This document shows, piece after piece, positions 62,819 through 64,000 of a DNA stretch of 64,000 nucleotides. Numbering within the stretch: position 1 is the first letter of the stretch; each line of letters opens with the position of its first letter. Source of the DNA: Halobacterium noricense (GTDB taxonomy: Archaea; Halobacteriota; Halobacteria; Halobacteriales; Halobacteriaceae); contig NZ_CP089468.1 in the NCBI RefSeq assembly GCF_021233435.1, forward strand, positions 1,550,001 to 1,614,000, given 5' to 3'. Under the pieces are notes generated by a model. It made no database searches. It saw only the letters and a program-made list of their open reading frames with translations, and was not told the DNA's origin. A program made the translations under genes and the position numbers.

Positions 62819-63303
62819 GGCGAGACTGAGAGCCGGTCGTCGTCGTCGCCGTCCTCGAATTCCACGCCACCCTCCTTGTACGTCTCCATGATGTAGTGGG
62901 TGACCGTCTGCGTGATCTCGGGGACGGGCGCGACCTGCTCGCTGATGAAATTCGACACCTCGCTCATCGAGTCGCCCTCGACGTCCATCGCGAAGTCGTA
63001 ATCACCACTGACCAACCGCAATCCCTCCACTTCGGGGAACTTCGCGAGGCGCTCGGCGATGTCGTCGTAGCCCGTCTCGCGGTCGAGCGTGACGTTCAAC
63101 TCGACGGACGCACGCACGCGCTCGGGCTCGATTTGGTTCCGGTCGACGATGGCGCGATAGCCGCGCACGACGCCGTCGCTCTCTAACTCCCGGATGGTCG
63201 CTTCGACCTCCTCGACGTCGAGGCCGGTCTGCCGGGCCAGGTCTTCGGTAGAGTAGCGCGCGTTCTCGCGCAACAACGGGAGTATCTTCTCGCGATTGCT
63301 CAT
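62815..63303 (-). CDS. Lrp/AsnC-family regulator
   Basis: A 162-residue Lrp/AsnC regulator. The helix-turn-helix is at LRENARYSTEDLARQTGLDV (about residues 10-30), followed by the RAM (amino-acid-binding) domain (RASVELNVTLDRETGYDDIA, LRLVSGDYDFAMDVEGDS) and an acidic tail. I use ATG 63303 (MSNREKILP), since family members start there. It precedes the aminotransferase and probably controls it. Confidence 0.94.
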   Translation of the reverse strand: MSNREKILPLLRENARYSTEDLARQTGLDVEEVEATIRELESDGVVRGYRAIVDRNQIEPERVRASVELNVTLDRETGYDDIAERLAKFPEVEGLRLVSGDYDFAMDVEGDSMSEVSNFISEQVAPVPEITQTVTHYIMETYKEGGVEFEDGDDDDRLSVSP

Positions 63304-63541
63304 AGATACCTTCCACGGCATCACGACAAAAGGATTTCTCACCCTCGGCAGATACTGACACGCCGCCGGTTCGGAGGGCGGCCAACGAGGCAGGTGACGG
63401 AATCGACGACTACCCGGCGACTACAATAGGCACCTATTTTACCTAAGTCAACTATTGAATAGTGGGGCCCCTACCATCGTGAGCGCCTGCCCGGCAGTGT
63501 TCGAACCTAACTTATTGTGTGAGGGCGACGTATCGAGTGAC

Positions 63542-64000
63542 ATGGTATCTACTGGCGACTCCGCACCGCAGTTCGAAGCGACGTTCGGAACGAGCGATCA
63601 CGAGGACTTCGCGCTCGAAGACCAGCTCGGTGACGGCCCGGTCGTGTTGGCGTTCTTCCCGGGCGCGTTCACGCCGCCGTGCACGAACGAGATGGTCGCG
63701 CTGCAGGACCGCCTCGACGACTTCGAGGACGCGGGCGCGACCGTCTTCGGCGTGAGCGCGGACTCGCCGTTCTCGCAGGGCGCGTTCCGCGAGGAGCACG
63801 GCATCGAGTTCGACCTCGTTAGCGACATGGCCGGCGACGCGATTCGCGCGTACGACCTCGAAATGGACATCCCCGACCTCGGACTCTACGGCATCGCCAA
63901 CCGCGCGGTGTTCGTGCTTGATGACGAGGGCGATGTGGTGTACTCGTGGGTCGCAGACGACCCCACCAACGAACCCGACTACGAAGCAATCATCGACGCG
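63542..64000 (+). CDS. Peroxiredoxin (AhpC/TSA family), 3' end beyond the window
   Basis: The first 153 residues of a peroxiredoxin. The peroxidatic Cys is in FFPGAFTPPCTNEMVALQD (about residue 48), with GVSADSPFSQGAFREEHG and the later NRAVFVLDDEGDVVYSW. It reduces peroxides using a thiol partner. It starts at ATG 63542 (MVSTGDSAPQF) and runs off the window within its last part. The 63304-63541 gap before it contains only a weak TATA-like CTTATTG. Confidence 0.93.
   Translation, partial: MVSTGDSAPQFEATFGTSDHEDFALEDQLGDGPVVLAFFPGAFTPPCTNEMVALQDRLDDFEDAGATVFGVSADSPFSQGAFREEHGIEFDLVSDMAGDAIRAYDLEMDIPDLGLYGIANRAVFVLDDEGDVVYSWVADDPTNEPDYEAIIDA

Noticed and set aside
61748-62896. 382-residue plus-strand frame
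   Set aside because: Shadow of the aminotransferase at 61673-62818.

Overview
The window comes from a haloarchaeon (class Halobacteria). The proteins are very acidic. Many genes start leaderless, about 25-28 nt below an archaeal TATA box. Glycine dehydrogenase is split into two subunits (GcvPA/GcvPB). An RdfA-type protein sits beside an archaeal SMC-related coiled-coil protein, and the insertion sequences are of ISH8, ISH3, IS630 and haloarchaeal IS6 types. No rRNA, tRNA or CRISPR array was seen.

Layout. 1-5273: a minus-strand catabolic operon with an RHH-like small protein, two UbiD-family proteins, an MBL-fold hydrolase and an acyl-CoA dehydrogenase cut by the window edge. 5493-5960: an IS relic. 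5967-8803: an M20 amidohydrolase with two membrane proteins. 8963-13666: the glycine cleavage operon gcvT-gcvH-gcvPA-gcvPB with a broken lipA at its end. 13763-16122: threonine ammonia-lyase and a divergent IclR regulator. 16584-19198: rdfA and an SMC-like protein. 19695-22275: a membrane protein, an FKBP isomerase and an M24-like protein. 22535-25047: a nested pile of insertion sequences and MITEs. 25161-30903: a salicylate-type module (SSS transporter with small partner, bifunctional salicylyl-CoA 5-hydroxylase-like flavoprotein, aryl-AMP ligase). 30951-33919: three MITEs, one carrying an ISH8 copy. 33960-34724: IclR. 34937-38783: IS6, IS630 and ISH3 elements around broken host genes (response regulator/PAS fragment, rdfA fragment). 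38858-50626: a carboxylate catabolic cluster (IclR, two M29/NicX-like proteins, PrpF, TcuA-like flavoprotein, complete TctCBA tripartite transporter, DASS transporter, universal stress protein). 50839-56976: isocitrate dehydrogenase, SDR, D-2-hydroxyacid dehydrogenase, MmgE/PrpD and an MFS carrier. 57133-59265: truncated pckA, a MITE, an IS relic and a broken prenyl-synthase-like gene. 59281-64000: two aminotransferases, an MDR oxidoreductase, an Lrp/AsnC regulator and a peroxiredoxin cut by the window edge.

How the parts fit. Several catabolic blocks (UbiD pair, salicylyl-CoA route, TTT/TcuA/PrpF/M29 cluster) feed acids towards central metabolism, and three IclR regulators with recognisable palindromes lie among them. 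Core genes (glycine cleavage, icd, aminotransferases) flank these accessory blocks.

The most unusual content is a family of 228-609 bp MITEs with IS6-type ends and 8-bp target duplications. They are packed with perfect stem-triloop hairpins. The hairpins are present or absent as whole modules between copies, keep base pairing while their sequence changes, and two of them appear as a 55-nt insert inside an IS6-type transposase gene. Long inverted repeats are also frequent inside the coding sequences of the ISH8, ISH3 and IS630 transposases.
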